Origin: Pseudomonas graminis
Lineage (GTDB): Bacteria; Pseudomonadota; Gammaproteobacteria; Pseudomonadales; Pseudomonadaceae
Assembly (NCBI RefSeq): GCF_900111735.1
Contig: NZ_FOHW01000043.1
Span: 1 to 42,079 of the forward strand
DNA length: 42,079 nt
Direction of reading: 5' to 3'
A model generated the notes under the pieces. The model worked only from the letters and a program-made list of their open reading frames with translations, ran no database searches and was not told the DNA's origin. This document shows, one piece after another, positions 15,540-23,674 of the stretch (the first letter of the stretch is position 1; every line of letters begins with the position of its first letter). A program made the position numbers and the translations under genes.

Positions 15540-16877
15540 ATGACTCTGCGTCAATTCGCAGGGCTAGGAGCCCTGTTGTCCCTCGTAACCCCTGGCTTGG
15601 CCATGGCGGCAGACGAAGTGGCAGCCCCTGTACTCAATTCCGGCGATACCGCTTGGATGCTGACCTCCACCGCGCTGGTGCTGTTCATGACCATCCCCGG
15701 TCTGGCGCTGTTCTACGGCGGCATGGTCCGCTCGAAAAACATTCTTTCCGTGATGATGCAGTGCTTCGCCATTACCGGCCTGATCAGCATCCTGTGGGTC
15801 GTTTACGGCTACAGCATGGCGTTCGACACCACCGGTATGGAAGCCAACGTCGTCAACTTCAACTCCTTCGTCGGCGGTCTGTCGAAGGCATTCCTGGCAG
15901 GCATTACCCCAGCGAGTATTACCGGTCCTGCGGCACTGTTCCCGGAAGCGGTCTTCGTGACCTTCCAGATGACCTTCGCCATCATCACCCCGGCGCTGAT
16001 TGTCGGCGCTTTCGCAGAACGCATGAAGTTCTCCGCGATGCTGATCTTCATGGCGATCTGGTTCACTCTGGTTTATGCGCCAATTGCGCACATGGTCTGG
16101 AGCGGCGTCGGTGGTCTGTTGTGGGACTGGGGCGTTCTCGACTTCGCGGGCGGCACCGTCGTTCACATCAACGCCGGTGTGGCTGGCCTGGTAGCGTGCC
16201 TGGTGCTCGGCAAGCGTAAAGGTTTCCCGACCACCCCAATGGCTCCGCACAATCTGGGTTACACCCTGATAGGCGCGGCCATGCTCTGGGTCGGCTGGTT
16301 CGGCTTCAACGCAGGTTCCGCGGCTGCGGCCAACGGCACCGCCGGTATGGCCATGCTGGTCACCCAGATCGCTACCGCTGCTGCAGCGCTGGGCTGGATG
16401 TTCGCCGAATGGCTGACCCACGGTAAGCCAAGCGCTCTGGGCATCGCCTCGGGTGTGGTTGCCGGTCTGGTTGCTGTGACTCCAGCTGCCGGCACGGTCG
16501 GCCCGATGGGCGGCCTGATCATCGGTCTGGCGGCAGGCGTGGTCTGCTTCTTCTGCGCCACCAGCCTCAAACGCAAGCTGGGCTACGACGACTCCCTGGA
16601 TGCCTTCGGCGTTCACGGTATCGGCGGTATCCTCGGCGCGATCCTGACCGGTGTGTTCGCAGCGCCTTCGCTGGGCGGCTTCGGCACCGTGACCGACATC
16701 GCGGCACAAGTCTGGATTCAGTGCAAAGGCGTTGGCTTCACGGTCATCTACACCGCGATCGTGACCTTCATCATTCTCAAGGTGCTCGACATGGTCATGG
16801 GCCTGCGTGTGACCGAAGAAGAAGAAGCGGTCGGCCTGGATCTGGCGCAACACAACGAACGTGGTTACAACTTGTAA
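15540..16877 (+). CDS. amtB: Ammonium transporter AmtB
   Basis: An inner-membrane trimeric ammonium channel of 445 residues, from the ATG at 15540 with AGGAGAAA upstream. A cleavable signal peptide ends near AMAADE (residue 22), followed by eleven hydrophobic helices. Family signatures are present: FYGGMVRSKN (Amt N-terminal motif), the pore segment around GAFAERMKFSA, DFAGGTVVHINAGVAGLV containing the first pore His, and DAFGVHGIGGILG with the second. The C-terminal tail GLRVTEEEEAVGLDLAQHNERGY binds GlnK. It is the second gene of glnK-amtB and is followed by a strong terminator. Confidence 0.96.
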   Translation: MTLRQFAGLGALLSLVTPGLAMAADEVAAPVLNSGDTAWMLTSTALVLFMTIPGLALFYGGMVRSKNILSVMMQCFAITGLISILWVVYGYSMAFDTTGMEANVVNFNSFVGGLSKAFLAGITPASITGPAALFPEAVFVTFQMTFAIITPALIVGAFAERMKFSAMLIFMAIWFTLVYAPIAHMVWSGVGGLLWDWGVLDFAGGTVVHINAGVAGLVACLVLGKRKGFPTTPMAPHNLGYTLIGAAMLWVGWFGFNAGSAAAANGTAGMAMLVTQIATAAAALGWMFAEWLTHGKPSALGIASGVVAGLVAVTPAAGTVGPMGGLIIGLAAGVVCFFCATSLKRKLGYDDSLDAFGVHGIGGILGAILTGVFAAPSLGGFGTVTDIAAQVWIQCKGVGFTVIYTAIVTFIILKVLDMVMGLRVTEEEEAVGLDLAQHNERGYNL

Positions 16878-16887
16878 TCCTCCCATG

Positions 16888-16918
16888 AAAAAATGCCCGG
16901 GTCTCCGGGCATTTTTTT
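16888..16918 (+). terminator. Rho-independent terminator after amtB
   Basis: A perfect stem ATGCCCGG / CCGGGCAT with loop GTCT is flanked by an A run on the left and seven Ts on the right. It begins 11 bp after the amtB stop codon. Confidence 0.92.
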
Positions 16919-17126
16919 GTCTGGCGTTTGTCGATAGGGATGTCCGCACAGGGGGCAGGCGTTCCAGCCAGGAACATCCGCTGCAATGTTCGGCCAAACC
17001 TGACGATTCTGTACGCTTGAGAGGGCATAAACGCCCTTGTTCAGCGCTCCTGAAAATCGTCGCTCATTACGCACTTTGTTTTTTTTTCCAGCGCGTTAGA
17101 ATGCGCGCCGAAGGGCGGAGAACGGT

Positions 17127-17570
17127 ATGTGGCAACAGACCTTGATCACGTTGCGGGCAAGGCCTCGCGGTTTCCATCTGGTGACTGACGAGATCGTCGC
17201 GGGGCTAAGCGATTTACGCGAATGCCGCATCGGCCTGTTGCATGTCTGGTTGCAACACACTTCGGCCTCGTTGACCGTCAACGAGAACGCTGACCCGGCG
17301 GTACGTCGCGATTTCGAGCGTTTCTTCAACCGTCTGGTGCCTCAGGGGCGCGACGGCTACGAGCATGACGACGAAGGGCCCGATGATCTGCCTGCGCACT
17401 TCAAAGCCAGTCTGCTTGGCTGCCAGCTTACATTGCCGGTTACAAATGGACGGCTGGCGTTGGGCACATGGCAAGGTATTTATCTGGGCGAGCACCGCGA
17501 TGCAGGCGGTGCCCGTAATGTGCTCGTCACGCTTCAGGGTGAGGGCACGACCGCTAAAATTACGCGGTAG
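17127..17570 (+). CDS. yjbQ: YjbQ family protein (secondary thiamine-phosphate synthase-like)
   Basis: A 147-residue member of UPF0047/YjbQ. The family signature HVWLQHTSASLTVNENADP (about 35-53) includes the conserved His and Thr-Ser. HFKASLLGCQLTLPV (about 93-107) and LALGTWQGIYLGEHRD (about 113-128) complete the fold. E. coli YjbQ shows weak thiamine-phosphate synthase activity in vitro; its physiological role is not settled. GGCGGAGAACGG lies before the ATG. It lies 80 bp upstream of sutA on the same strand. Confidence 0.9.
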   Translation: MWQQTLITLRARPRGFHLVTDEIVAGLSDLRECRIGLLHVWLQHTSASLTVNENADPAVRRDFERFFNRLVPQGRDGYEHDDEGPDDLPAHFKASLLGCQLTLPVTNGRLALGTWQGIYLGEHRDAGGARNVLVTLQGEGTTAKITR

Positions 17571-17650
17571 TTGAATTTTTTCCGGCTGTCCAAGAAATCA
17601 AGCCCGGCTGGGCTATAACTAATCTGCTTTCGCAAGTCATGAGGTAGAAC

Positions 17651-17980
17651 ATGAGCGACGACGACATCGAAGAAGGTCTGGAAGACGATCTGGAAGAAGG
17701 GGAGGACGGTGAGGGGCTTGCAGCGGCTTCCGATGAAGATGCAGTGGAGGTCGATGACAGCGCTGAAGTCTCTGCGACTCCGGCCAAAGGCAAGGCCAAG
17801 GCCGCCGTGTCGGTTGACGAATTGCCCAGCGTGGAAGCCAAGAACAAAGAGCGTGATGCTCTGGCTCGCGCGATGGAAGAGTTCCTCGCACGCGGTGGAA
17901 AGGTCGTGGAAGTGGAGGCCAACGTGGTCGCCGATCCGCCCAAGAAGCCCGACAACAAGTACGGCAGCCGCCCTATCTAA
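17651..17980 (+). CDS. sutA: Transcriptional regulator SutA (RNA polymerase-binding)
   Basis: A 109-residue, very acidic, largely disordered protein: the first 50 residues are rich in Asp/Glu. A central helix VEAKNKERDALARAMEEFLARGGKV (split across about 62-86) follows, and the tail ends in KPDNKYGSRPI. This layout matches SutA of Pseudomonas, a small protein that binds RNA polymerase and raises expression of ribosomal and other housekeeping genes during slow growth. AGGTAGAAC precedes the ATG. It is monocistronic with its own terminator. The family is confined to Pseudomonas and close relatives, which supports the organism call. Confidence 0.9.
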   Translation: MSDDDIEEGLEDDLEEGEDGEGLAAASDEDAVEVDDSAEVSATPAKGKAKAAVSVDELPSVEAKNKERDALARAMEEFLARGGKVVEVEANVVADPPKKPDNKYGSRPI

Positions 17981-18002
17981 GGGACTGGCTCTGCGCTTGA
18001 TG

Positions 18003-18030
18003 AAAAACCCGCTGTCGCTGCGGGTTTTTT
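18003..18030 (+). terminator. Rho-independent terminator after sutA
   Basis: The stem AAAAACCCGC / GCGGGTTTTT encloses a 7-nt loop and ends in a T run. It starts 22 bp after the sutA stop codon. The left-hand A run means it could also act on minus-strand transcripts. Confidence 0.9.
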
Positions 18031-18117
18031 ATTGCCTGCGATTCGGGTGGTTTAGTTGCCAGGTACTGGCATCGGGCAATGTTGTAGGAGCGGCGTGCAC
18101 GAAGCGGGACTTAGTGA

Positions 18118-18813
18118 TCAGGCCCAGCGCGCCAGCACCTCTGGCAACTGCGTCAGGCTGCTGATCTCGCCATCCGGCGCTTTTTCAGCTTCCCAGACTT
18201 TGCCGCCGGGGTTGTACCAGATCGCCCGCATGCCGGCCTGCTGAGCACCGGCGATGTCGTCACCGGGGTGGTCGCCGACATGCACGGCCTGACTGGCATC
18301 GGCATTGCCGCGTTTCAGCGCTTCAACGAAGGGAGCAGGGTCTGGTTTGCCGATACCCAGGTCCTCGGCGCACAGCGCGAAGGCGAAATAATCGGCCAGG
18401 CCCAGGCGGCGGACGTCGGCATTGCCGTTGGTCACCACACCCAGCGTGTAAGACTTGGTCAGGATCTCCAGCGTCGGCACCACTTCAGGGAAGATGTCCA
18501 ACTGGTGCCGCCCGTGAAGGAAAACTTCAAAGCTCTGGTCCGCCAGCTCATGGGCTTCGGCATGACCATACCCGGCGTCCTCAAGGGCGTGAAATAGCAC
18601 CGTGCGGCGTAACGCACTGATCCGGTGCTTGAACGTCGGGTCTTCTCCGATGAGTCGCGAGCGGATTTCCCACAGATGCTCCACCGTAACCACACCGAGC
18701 TTTGGCGCGTTGGCAGCCAGCCATTCGCGCAGCTTGGCTTCGGCACTGACAATCGCAGGTGCGGTTTCCCACAGCGTGTCGTCCAGATCGAAGGTGATCA
18801 GCTTAATGCTCAT
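18118..18813 (-). CDS. HAD family hydrolase (subfamily IA)
   Basis: The ATG at 18813 (MSIKLITFDLDDTLWET) gives 231 residues; a longer in-frame reading only extends back through xerC. Motif I FDLDDTLW carries the nucleophile Asp9 and acid/base Asp11. Motif II is VVTNGNAD, followed by motif III Lys in LGIGKPDPAPF and motif IV HVGDHPGDDIAGAQQAGM. An alpha-helical cap lies between motifs I and II. It is probably a small-molecule phosphatase of the YjjG/YigB type (YigB dephosphorylates FMN and is encoded beside xerC in E. coli). It overlaps xerC by 11 bp, so the two are translationally coupled. Confidence 0.9.
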   Translation of the reverse strand: MSIKLITFDLDDTLWETAPAIVSAEAKLREWLAANAPKLGVVTVEHLWEIRSRLIGEDPTFKHRISALRRTVLFHALEDAGYGHAEAHELADQSFEVFLHGRHQLDIFPEVVPTLEILTKSYTLGVVTNGNADVRRLGLADYFAFALCAEDLGIGKPDPAPFVEALKRGNADASQAVHVGDHPGDDIAGAQQAGMRAIWYNPGGKVWEAEKAPDGEISSLTQLPEVLARWA

Positions 18814-19708
18814 TATCGGCGTTACCTTTGCGCTTGGCCCGTGGATGGGCGCTGTCATACACCGTGGCCAGATGCTGGAAATCCAGGTGGGTGTAGATCT
18901 GAGTGGTGGCGATGTCGGCGTGGCCCAGCAGCTCTTGCACGGCGCGCAGGTCCTGGGACGACTCCAGCAAATGACTGGCGAATGAATGGCGAAGCATGTG
19001 CGGGTGCAGGTTCTGGCCCAGCTCGCGCTCGCCGGCAGCCTTGACCCGCAGCTGGATCGAGCGCGGCCCCAGGCGGCGGCCTTGCTGTCCGACGAACACC
19101 GCATCGTCCTGCGGATTGGCGAGCGCCCGCTGCTTGAGCCATTCCTCCAGCGCTTCCCGGGCTTTTCTGCCGACGGGTAAAACGCGGGTCTTGCTGCCTT
19201 TCCCGAGTACCTGCACAAGACCGTCCGCCAGATCCAGGTCTGCACAGTTCAGTCCGGTCAACTCGGACAGGCGCAGGCCTGACGAATAGAACAGCTCCAG
19301 GATGGCCTGATCGCGCCGGGCCAGAAAATCGTCTTCAACCCCGCCTTCAAGCAGTTGCAGGGCGCGGTCGGCATCAAGGGTTTTCGGCAAGCGACGCTCG
19401 CCCTTGGGCGGTGACAGGCCATTGGCCGGATCGTGATCGCAAAGGCCTTCGCGGTTGAGATAGTGATAAAAGCCGCGAACCGCTGACAGCAATCTGGCCA
19501 GGCTGCGCGACGACTGACCTTGCTGGTGAAGGCGAGCGACCAGGCTGCGCATGGCCTGAATATCCAGCGCTTTCCAGCTGTCGATGTGCTGCTTTTCGCA
19601 GAACCCCAGGACCTTGTTCAGGTCACGGCGATAGGCTTCAAGCGTATGGCTCGACACTTGGCGCTCACTGCGCAGGTGCGTGCAGTAAGCCTCCAGTTGC
19701 CGCTCCAT
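18803..19708 (-). CDS. xerC: Tyrosine site-specific recombinase XerC
   Basis: A 301-residue recombinase. The N-terminal core-binding domain spans about 1-90 and the catalytic domain about 110-285. All six catalytic residues are visible: R146 (SSGLRLSEL), K170 (LGKGSK), H237 and R240 (HPHMLRHSFASHLL), H263 (LGHADI) and Tyr272 (TQIYTHL). With XerD it resolves chromosome dimers at dif. It is fourth in lptM-lysA-dapF-DUF484-xerC-HAD, an order conserved across gammaproteobacteria; this context and the motif set distinguish it from phage integrases. Confidence 0.96.
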   Translation of the reverse strand: MERQLEAYCTHLRSERQVSSHTLEAYRRDLNKVLGFCEKQHIDSWKALDIQAMRSLVARLHQQGQSSRSLARLLSAVRGFYHYLNREGLCDHDPANGLSPPKGERRLPKTLDADRALQLLEGGVEDDFLARRDQAILELFYSSGLRLSELTGLNCADLDLADGLVQVLGKGSKTRVLPVGRKAREALEEWLKQRALANPQDDAVFVGQQGRRLGPRSIQLRVKAAGERELGQNLHPHMLRHSFASHLLESSQDLRAVQELLGHADIATTQIYTHLDFQHLATVYDSAHPRAKRKGNADNEH

Positions 19709-19710
19709 GA

Positions 19711-20448
19711 CTAGCGAACCGACCGCAGCGAATTGGTAAAGCGTGGCAGCAAGCGGCTGAGCACGTCGGCGATGTAACTGAGAAACAGCGTGCCGACCGA
19801 GCTTTTGTAATGCTGGGGATCACGGCTGCCGATCGCCAGAACACCGTGCAGGCCTTGGTGGTTGAGGGCAGCCAGGGCGGTTGAGCCCACTTCCTTGCTT
19901 TGCTCGCTGCCGAACAGAAACTCAAGTTCATGCTCACGCAGTGCGCCACACAGGGTCTTGCCGCCGGACATCAGCCCGCCAATGGCTTTCTGCGCGTCGG
20001 CGGCGCTGACCCAGCGGCCGACGGTCATCGGGTTGTCGCTGAACAGGATAAGGCTGACGAAGGGCACCTGAAATTCCTGGCGCAGGCTGTCTTCCACGCA
20101 GATGACAATGTCTTCCAGGCTGGTCGCGTCCATCAGATCGAGAATCAGGCGGCGGGTTTTTTCAAACAGTCGGTCGTTGTCTCGGGCCACGTCCATCAGT
20201 TGCGAAAGCCGGTGACGCATCTCGATGTTGCGCTCGCGCAGCAGTTTGAGCTGGCGCTCGACCAGCGAGACGGTGTCGCCCCGTTGGTGCGGGACGCGCA
20301 TCATCGCCAGCAGTTCGTCGTGCTCGGCGAAAAAGTCAGGGTGCTGTTGCAGCCAGGCCGCAACCGCCTCGGCTTCAAGGGCAGGCACTGCGTTCTCGGC
20401 AGGGGACTGGCCGGGCGTGTCGTTTGAAGTCTGAGGCTGGTCGGTCAT
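19711..20448 (-). CDS. DUF484 family protein
   Basis: The ATG at 20448 (MTDQPQTSNDTPGQSP) gives 245 residues; an ATG three codons upstream is also possible. A disordered Pro/Gln-rich leader is followed by AWLQQHPDFFAEHDELLAMMRVPHQRGDTVSLVERQLKLLRERN, split over about 33-76, which is the DUF484 signature with a short coiled coil. A GAF-like domain (about 95-235) completes it. The molecular function is unknown. It sits between dapF and xerC, where DUF484 proteins are almost always found, and starts 13 bp after the dapF stop. Confidence 0.88.
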   Translation of the reverse strand: MTDQPQTSNDTPGQSPAENAVPALEAEAVAAWLQQHPDFFAEHDELLAMMRVPHQRGDTVSLVERQLKLLRERNIEMRHRLSQLMDVARDNDRLFEKTRRLILDLMDATSLEDIVICVEDSLRQEFQVPFVSLILFSDNPMTVGRWVSAADAQKAIGGLMSGGKTLCGALREHELEFLFGSEQSKEVGSTALAALNHQGLHGVLAIGSRDPQHYKSSVGTLFLSYIADVLSRLLPRFTNSLRSVR

Positions 20449-20461
20449 CGGATACACTCGC

Positions 20462-21292
20462 TCATAGACGTACTTGGCCTTCGTAAACCCGGACGGCCGG
20501 GCCAGTCATCATCACCGGATGGCCGGGGCCTGCCCACTCGATGGACAAACGTCCGCCCGGCAGGTCGATCAGCATCGGCGAATCCATCCAGCCCTGAGTA
20601 ATGGCCGCGACCGCTGCCGCGCACGCACCGGTGCCGCAGGCCTGGGTTTCCCCGGCGCCACGTTCCCACACCCGCAGTTGCGCGCGCTGACGATCGACGA
20701 CGTGGAGGAAGCCCACGTTCACGCGGGCCGGAAAGCGCGGATGGTTCTCGATCTTCGGTCCCAATACATGCACAGGTGCGTTGTTGATGTCGTAGACGCG
20801 CAGCACGGCGTGGGGGTTGCCCATGGACACGGCCGCAAGCTCGACGGACTCGCCATCGACATCAAGGGAATAACTGGCGGCCTGCTCTGGCGCATCGAAC
20901 GGTATGTCCGCCGGAACGAGACGCGGCGCGCCCATATCCACGCTGATCTGGCCGTCGTTGCGGATGTCCAGCTCGATGATGCCGCTCTTGGTCTCGACGC
21001 GGATCTGCTTCTTGGCGGTCAGCCGCTTGTCCAGCACGAAACGGGCGAAGCAGCGCGCACCGTTGCCGCATTGCTCAACTTCGGAGCCGTCGGAATTGAA
21101 AATCCGGTAGCGGAAGTCCACGTCCGGATTGTTCGGCGCCTCGACCAGCAGCAACTGATCGAAACCGATACCGGTATGGCGATCGCCCCATTGCTTGGCG
21201 TGCTTGGGCAAAATGTGCGCGTGTTGGCTCACAAGGTCCAGCACCATAAAATCATTGCCCAGGCCATGCATCTTGGTAAAACGCAGCAGCAT
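20462..21292 (-). CDS. dapF: Diaminopimelate epimerase
   Basis: Converts LL- to meso-diaminopimelate for peptidoglycan and lysine synthesis, in the cytoplasm and without cofactors. The ATG at 21292 (MLLRFTKMHGLGNDFMV) gives 276 residues. The two catalytic cysteines are C75 in EQCGNGARC and C219 in ETQACGTGAC. The substrate-binding Asn-rich segments GNPHAVL and PARVNVGF are present. It starts 4 bp after the lysA stop, so it is likely translated from the same mRNA. An upstream in-frame ATG inside lysA is not conserved. Confidence 0.96.
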   Translation of the reverse strand: MLLRFTKMHGLGNDFMVLDLVSQHAHILPKHAKQWGDRHTGIGFDQLLLVEAPNNPDVDFRYRIFNSDGSEVEQCGNGARCFARFVLDKRLTAKKQIRVETKSGIIELDIRNDGQISVDMGAPRLVPADIPFDAPEQAASYSLDVDGESVELAAVSMGNPHAVLRVYDINNAPVHVLGPKIENHPRFPARVNVGFLHVVDRQRAQLRVWERGAGETQACGTGACAAAVAAITQGWMDSPMLIDLPGGRLSIEWAGPGHPVMMTGPAVRVYEGQVRL

Positions 21293-21296
21293 GGGA

Positions 21297-22544
21297 TTAC
21301 TCCGGCAGCAGGCTTTCGCCGGCAAACAGCTCAGTCACGGTTTCACGGCGACGCACTTCGAAGGCTTGCTCACCATCCACAAGCACCTCGGCCGTACGTC
21401 CGCGGGTGTTGTAGTTGGAGCTCATCACGAAGCCATAGGCACCGGCCGAATGCACTGCCAGCAGATCGCCTTCAGCCAGTGCGAGTTCGCGCTCCTTGGC
21501 CAGGAAATCACCGGTTTCGCAAATCGGGCCGACAACGTCGTAAGTGCGTTTGGCGCCGTCGCGGGGTTTGACCGCTGTTACGTCCATCCACGCCTGGTAC
21601 AGCGCCGGACGAATGAGGTCGTTCATGGCGGCATCGACGATGGCGAAGTCTTTGTGCTCGGTGTGCTTGAGGTACTCGACGCGGGTCAGCAGCACGCCAG
21701 CATTCGCGACGATGAAACGGCCCGGCTCGAACATCAGCGCCAGATCGCGGCCATTGAGGCGTTCACGCACGGCTTCAATGTATTCGCCTGCGAGTGGCGG
21801 CTCTTCGTCGCGATAACGCACACCCAGACCGCCGCCCAGATCGATATGCTTCAGCAGAATGCCGCAGTCGCCCAGCCGGTCGACCAGATCGAGCAAGCGA
21901 TCCAGTGCATCAACGAAAGGCGAGAGCGTGGTCAGCTGGGAGCCGATGTGGCAGTCGACGCCGATAACGTCGAGGTTCGGCAGCTGCGCGGCGCGGATGT
22001 AAACGTCTTCGGCGTCCGCGATGGCGATGCCGAATTTGTTTTCCTTGAGGCCGGTGGAGATGTAGGGGTGGGTGCCGGCATCGACGTCCGGGTTGACGCG
22101 CAACGACACCGGAGCGCGCACGCCTATTTCGGCGGCGACGACTTGCAGGCGTTCGAGTTCGTCGGTGGATTCGACGTTAAAGCAATGCACGCCGACTTCG
22201 AGCGCACGACGCATGTCATCGCGGGTCTTGCCGACGCCGGAGAAGACGATCTTGTCAGCCTGTCCGCCCGCTGCCAGTACGCGCTCGAGTTCGCCACGGG
22301 AAACGATGTCGAAGCCGGCGCCCAGGCGCGCCAGGACATTGAGAACGCCCAGGTTGGAGTTCGCTTTGACCGCAAAGCAGACCAGATGCGGCATGCCGCT
22401 CAGGGCATCAGCGTAGGCGCGATACTGCGCCTCGATGTGCGCGCGGGAATAGACGTATGTCGGCGTGCCGAAACGTTCGGCGATGGCAGACAACGCCACT
22501 CCTTCCGCGAACAGCTCACCGTCGCGGTAGTTGAAGGCGTCCAT
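21297..22544 (-). CDS. lysA: Diaminopimelate decarboxylase
   Basis: The last step of lysine synthesis: meso-DAP to L-lysine and CO2, PLP dependent. The protein is 415 residues with a fold III PLP barrel. The PLP lysine is K60 in CFAVKANSN. HIDLGGGLGVRY and EPGRFIVANAG bind the phosphate, and PICETGDFLAKER supplies the active-site Cys from the partner subunit. It follows lptM by 9 bp and precedes dapF by 4 bp, forming a DAP/lysine operon that also carries DUF484, xerC and the HAD gene. Confidence 0.96.
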   Translation of the reverse strand: MDAFNYRDGELFAEGVALSAIAERFGTPTYVYSRAHIEAQYRAYADALSGMPHLVCFAVKANSNLGVLNVLARLGAGFDIVSRGELERVLAAGGQADKIVFSGVGKTRDDMRRALEVGVHCFNVESTDELERLQVVAAEIGVRAPVSLRVNPDVDAGTHPYISTGLKENKFGIAIADAEDVYIRAAQLPNLDVIGVDCHIGSQLTTLSPFVDALDRLLDLVDRLGDCGILLKHIDLGGGLGVRYRDEEPPLAGEYIEAVRERLNGRDLALMFEPGRFIVANAGVLLTRVEYLKHTEHKDFAIVDAAMNDLIRPALYQAWMDVTAVKPRDGAKRTYDVVGPICETGDFLAKERELALAEGDLLAVHSAGAYGFVMSSNYNTRGRTAEVLVDGEQAFEVRRRETVTELFAGESLLPE

Positions 22545-22553
22545 GACTGATTC

Positions 22554-22718
22554 CTAGTAGGTCGAAGTCTGATGCTTGTGCGATTGCGACTTGGTCTGGC
22601 TGGTGCCGTCGGCGGACGAGTCGTCGTCGGGCAGATACAGTGGACCTTTCTGACCGCAGGCAGAGACCAGACACGCAACTGCAAGCAGCGCGGCCAGGGA
22701 GGAAATCAGGCGCTTCAT
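22554..22718 (-). CDS. lptM: LPS translocon maturation chaperone LptM (YifL), lipoprotein
   Basis: A 54-residue lipoprotein. The signal peptide MKRLISSLAALLAVACLVSAC has a lipobox LVSAC with the acylated Cys21. The mature start CGQKGPLYLPDDD is the LptM/YifL hallmark (C-G-x-K-G-P-L-Y). In E. coli LptM helps the outer-membrane LptDE complex form its native disulfides. The tail is short, Ser/Gln/His-rich and not conserved. AAGGATTTCGCC lies ahead of the ATG. It is the first gene of the lysA-dapF operon, its usual place. Confidence 0.92.
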   Translation of the reverse strand: MKRLISSLAALLAVACLVSACGQKGPLYLPDDDSSADGTSQTKSQSHKHQTSTY

Positions 22719-22888
22719 GGCGAAATCCTTTGTATAAGCATTAATTGCGCCCGAGTATACCGACCACCCGACAGATTGCCTATGCGCTGGGGTTCCCGTC
22801 CGGCGGGGGTTTGACGCCGCCGCGCAATTAGACAGTGCAGCGCATGCGGATTTCTGACGCAGCCTGCGGCGGAGCCGGACGTTACTGC

Positions 22889-22914
22889 CTTCCCGGCCGA
22901 AGCCACTCCCACAT
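22889..22914. repeat. REP-like half palindrome between lptM and cyaY
   Basis: On the minus strand the sequence reads ATGTGGGAGTGGCTTCGGCC followed by GGGAAG, a degenerate copy of the GTGGGAcCGGCTTcaGCCGGGAAGA repeat seen at 41789-41876. Such sequences are common in Pseudomonas intergenic regions. Confidence 0.5.
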
Positions 22915-23005
22915 CTGCACTTGGGCGGGTAGGCTTTGCATTTGCCGGGGAGCGACCGTATCGTGCGTCGCTGCGCCATCCGCTGACACTTTTGAGGTTC
23001 ATGCA

Positions 23006-23362
23006 ATGAGTTTGACCGAAGCCCGTTTTCACGATCTGGTCGATGCCACCCAGGAAAAGCTCCAGGACATCTTCGACGAGAGCGGTCTGGATCTGGACCT
23101 TGAGAGTTCGGCCGGTGTGCTGACCGTCAAGTTCGAAAACAACTCGCAGTTCATCTTCAGTCGCCAAGAGCCACTGCGTCAGCTATGGCTGGCGGCTGCG
23201 TCAGGTGGTTTCCACTTTGATTACGACGAAGAAGCGAAGCACTGGATCTGCGACAAGAGCGAAGAGCTGTTGAGCGAGATGCTCCACCGTCTGGCTAAAC
23301 AGCAGGCCGGGGAAGACATCGACTTCGACGCCCTCGACGGCAGCGACGGCAACCGCCAGTGA
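23006..23362 (+). CDS. cyaY: Frataxin-like iron donor protein CyaY
   Basis: A 118-residue frataxin homologue. It has the acidic first helix (SLTEARFHDLVDATQEKLQDIFDES, split over residues 2-26), which carries the iron-binding ridge. The beta strands GVLTVKFENNSQFIFSRQEP and the conserved LWLAAASGGFHFDYDE follow. It modulates iron-sulfur cluster assembly on IscS/IscU. The C-terminal tail GEDIDFDALDGSDGNRQ is an acidic extension. It is divergent from lptM-lysA, the arrangement seen in many Pseudomonas, and overlaps the next gene by 4 bp. Confidence 0.94.
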   Translation: MSLTEARFHDLVDATQEKLQDIFDESGLDLDLESSAGVLTVKFENNSQFIFSRQEPLRQLWLAAASGGFHFDYDEEAKHWICDKSEELLSEMLHRLAKQQAGEDIDFDALDGSDGNRQ

Positions 23363-23592
23363 CTGCTAGCGCAACGCCGGTCAGACCGCCGAAACCGCTG
23401 TTCAGCAACGTCAGCACGGCTGTGCCATCGCCGTGCATCAGCATCTGCCGGCTCGACGAAGACAAAGTCTGCACGGGGTGTCATCGCCACGTTGAAGACA
23501 TCCGCGAGTGGCGGGCGGCGACCGATGAGCGCCGGCGCGAGATCGTGCGGCAGGCGGATCAGCGTCGCAGTGCAAATTCCGATCACATGTAG
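23359..23592 (+). CDS. DUF1289 domain-containing protein
   Basis: The GTG at 23359 overlaps the cyaY stop (GTGA), so translation is likely coupled. The 77-residue protein has the DUF1289 Cys motif, with C26, C30, C38 and C41 in PSPCISICRLDEDKVCTGCH, followed by the conserved EDIREWRAATDERR helix. Four Cys in this arrangement suggest a metal site (zinc or Fe-S), but function is not established. Coupling to cyaY would fit an iron-sulfur or iron link; that is inference only. Confidence 0.88.
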   Translation: MTASATPVRPPKPLFSNVSTAVPSPCISICRLDEDKVCTGCHRHVEDIREWRAATDERRREIVRQADQRRSANSDHM

Positions 23593-23619
23593 GTCACGGC
23601 CCTCTTGGAAAAGTTGAAT

Positions 23620-23647
23620 CTGTGGGAGCCGGTCCTGTCGCGATGCC
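23620..23647. repeat. REP-like remnant
   Basis: TGTGGGAGCCGGTCCTGTCG followed by CGATGC resembles the GTGGGAGC...CGCGAT repeats that lie between Pseudomonas genes. It lies between the convergent DUF1289 and cyaA genes and is degenerate. Confidence 0.4.
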
Positions 23648-23674
23648 GGGCCTGATGTCTGGCCGCAACTGGCA

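Noticed and set aside
15564..16997. 477-codon minus-strand frame across amtB
   Set aside because: Antisense shadow of amtB; composition is Asp/His/Gln-rich and matches no family.
16865..17074. Minus-strand 69-codon ORF with a CPLCGH zinc-ribbon-like motif between amtB and yjbQ
   Set aside because: It runs through the amtB terminator, has no ribosome binding site, and only one Cys pair is present; chance coding is more likely.
18056..18070. TGCCAG-GTA-CTGGCA dyad between sutA and the HAD gene
   Set aside because: It is short, lies between convergent genes, and has no further support as an operator.
18803..19708. XerC considered as an integron or phage integrase with a nearby att site
   Set aside because: It lies in the conserved lptM-lysA-dapF-DUF484-xerC-HAD cluster; no tRNA, direct repeats or cargo genes are present.
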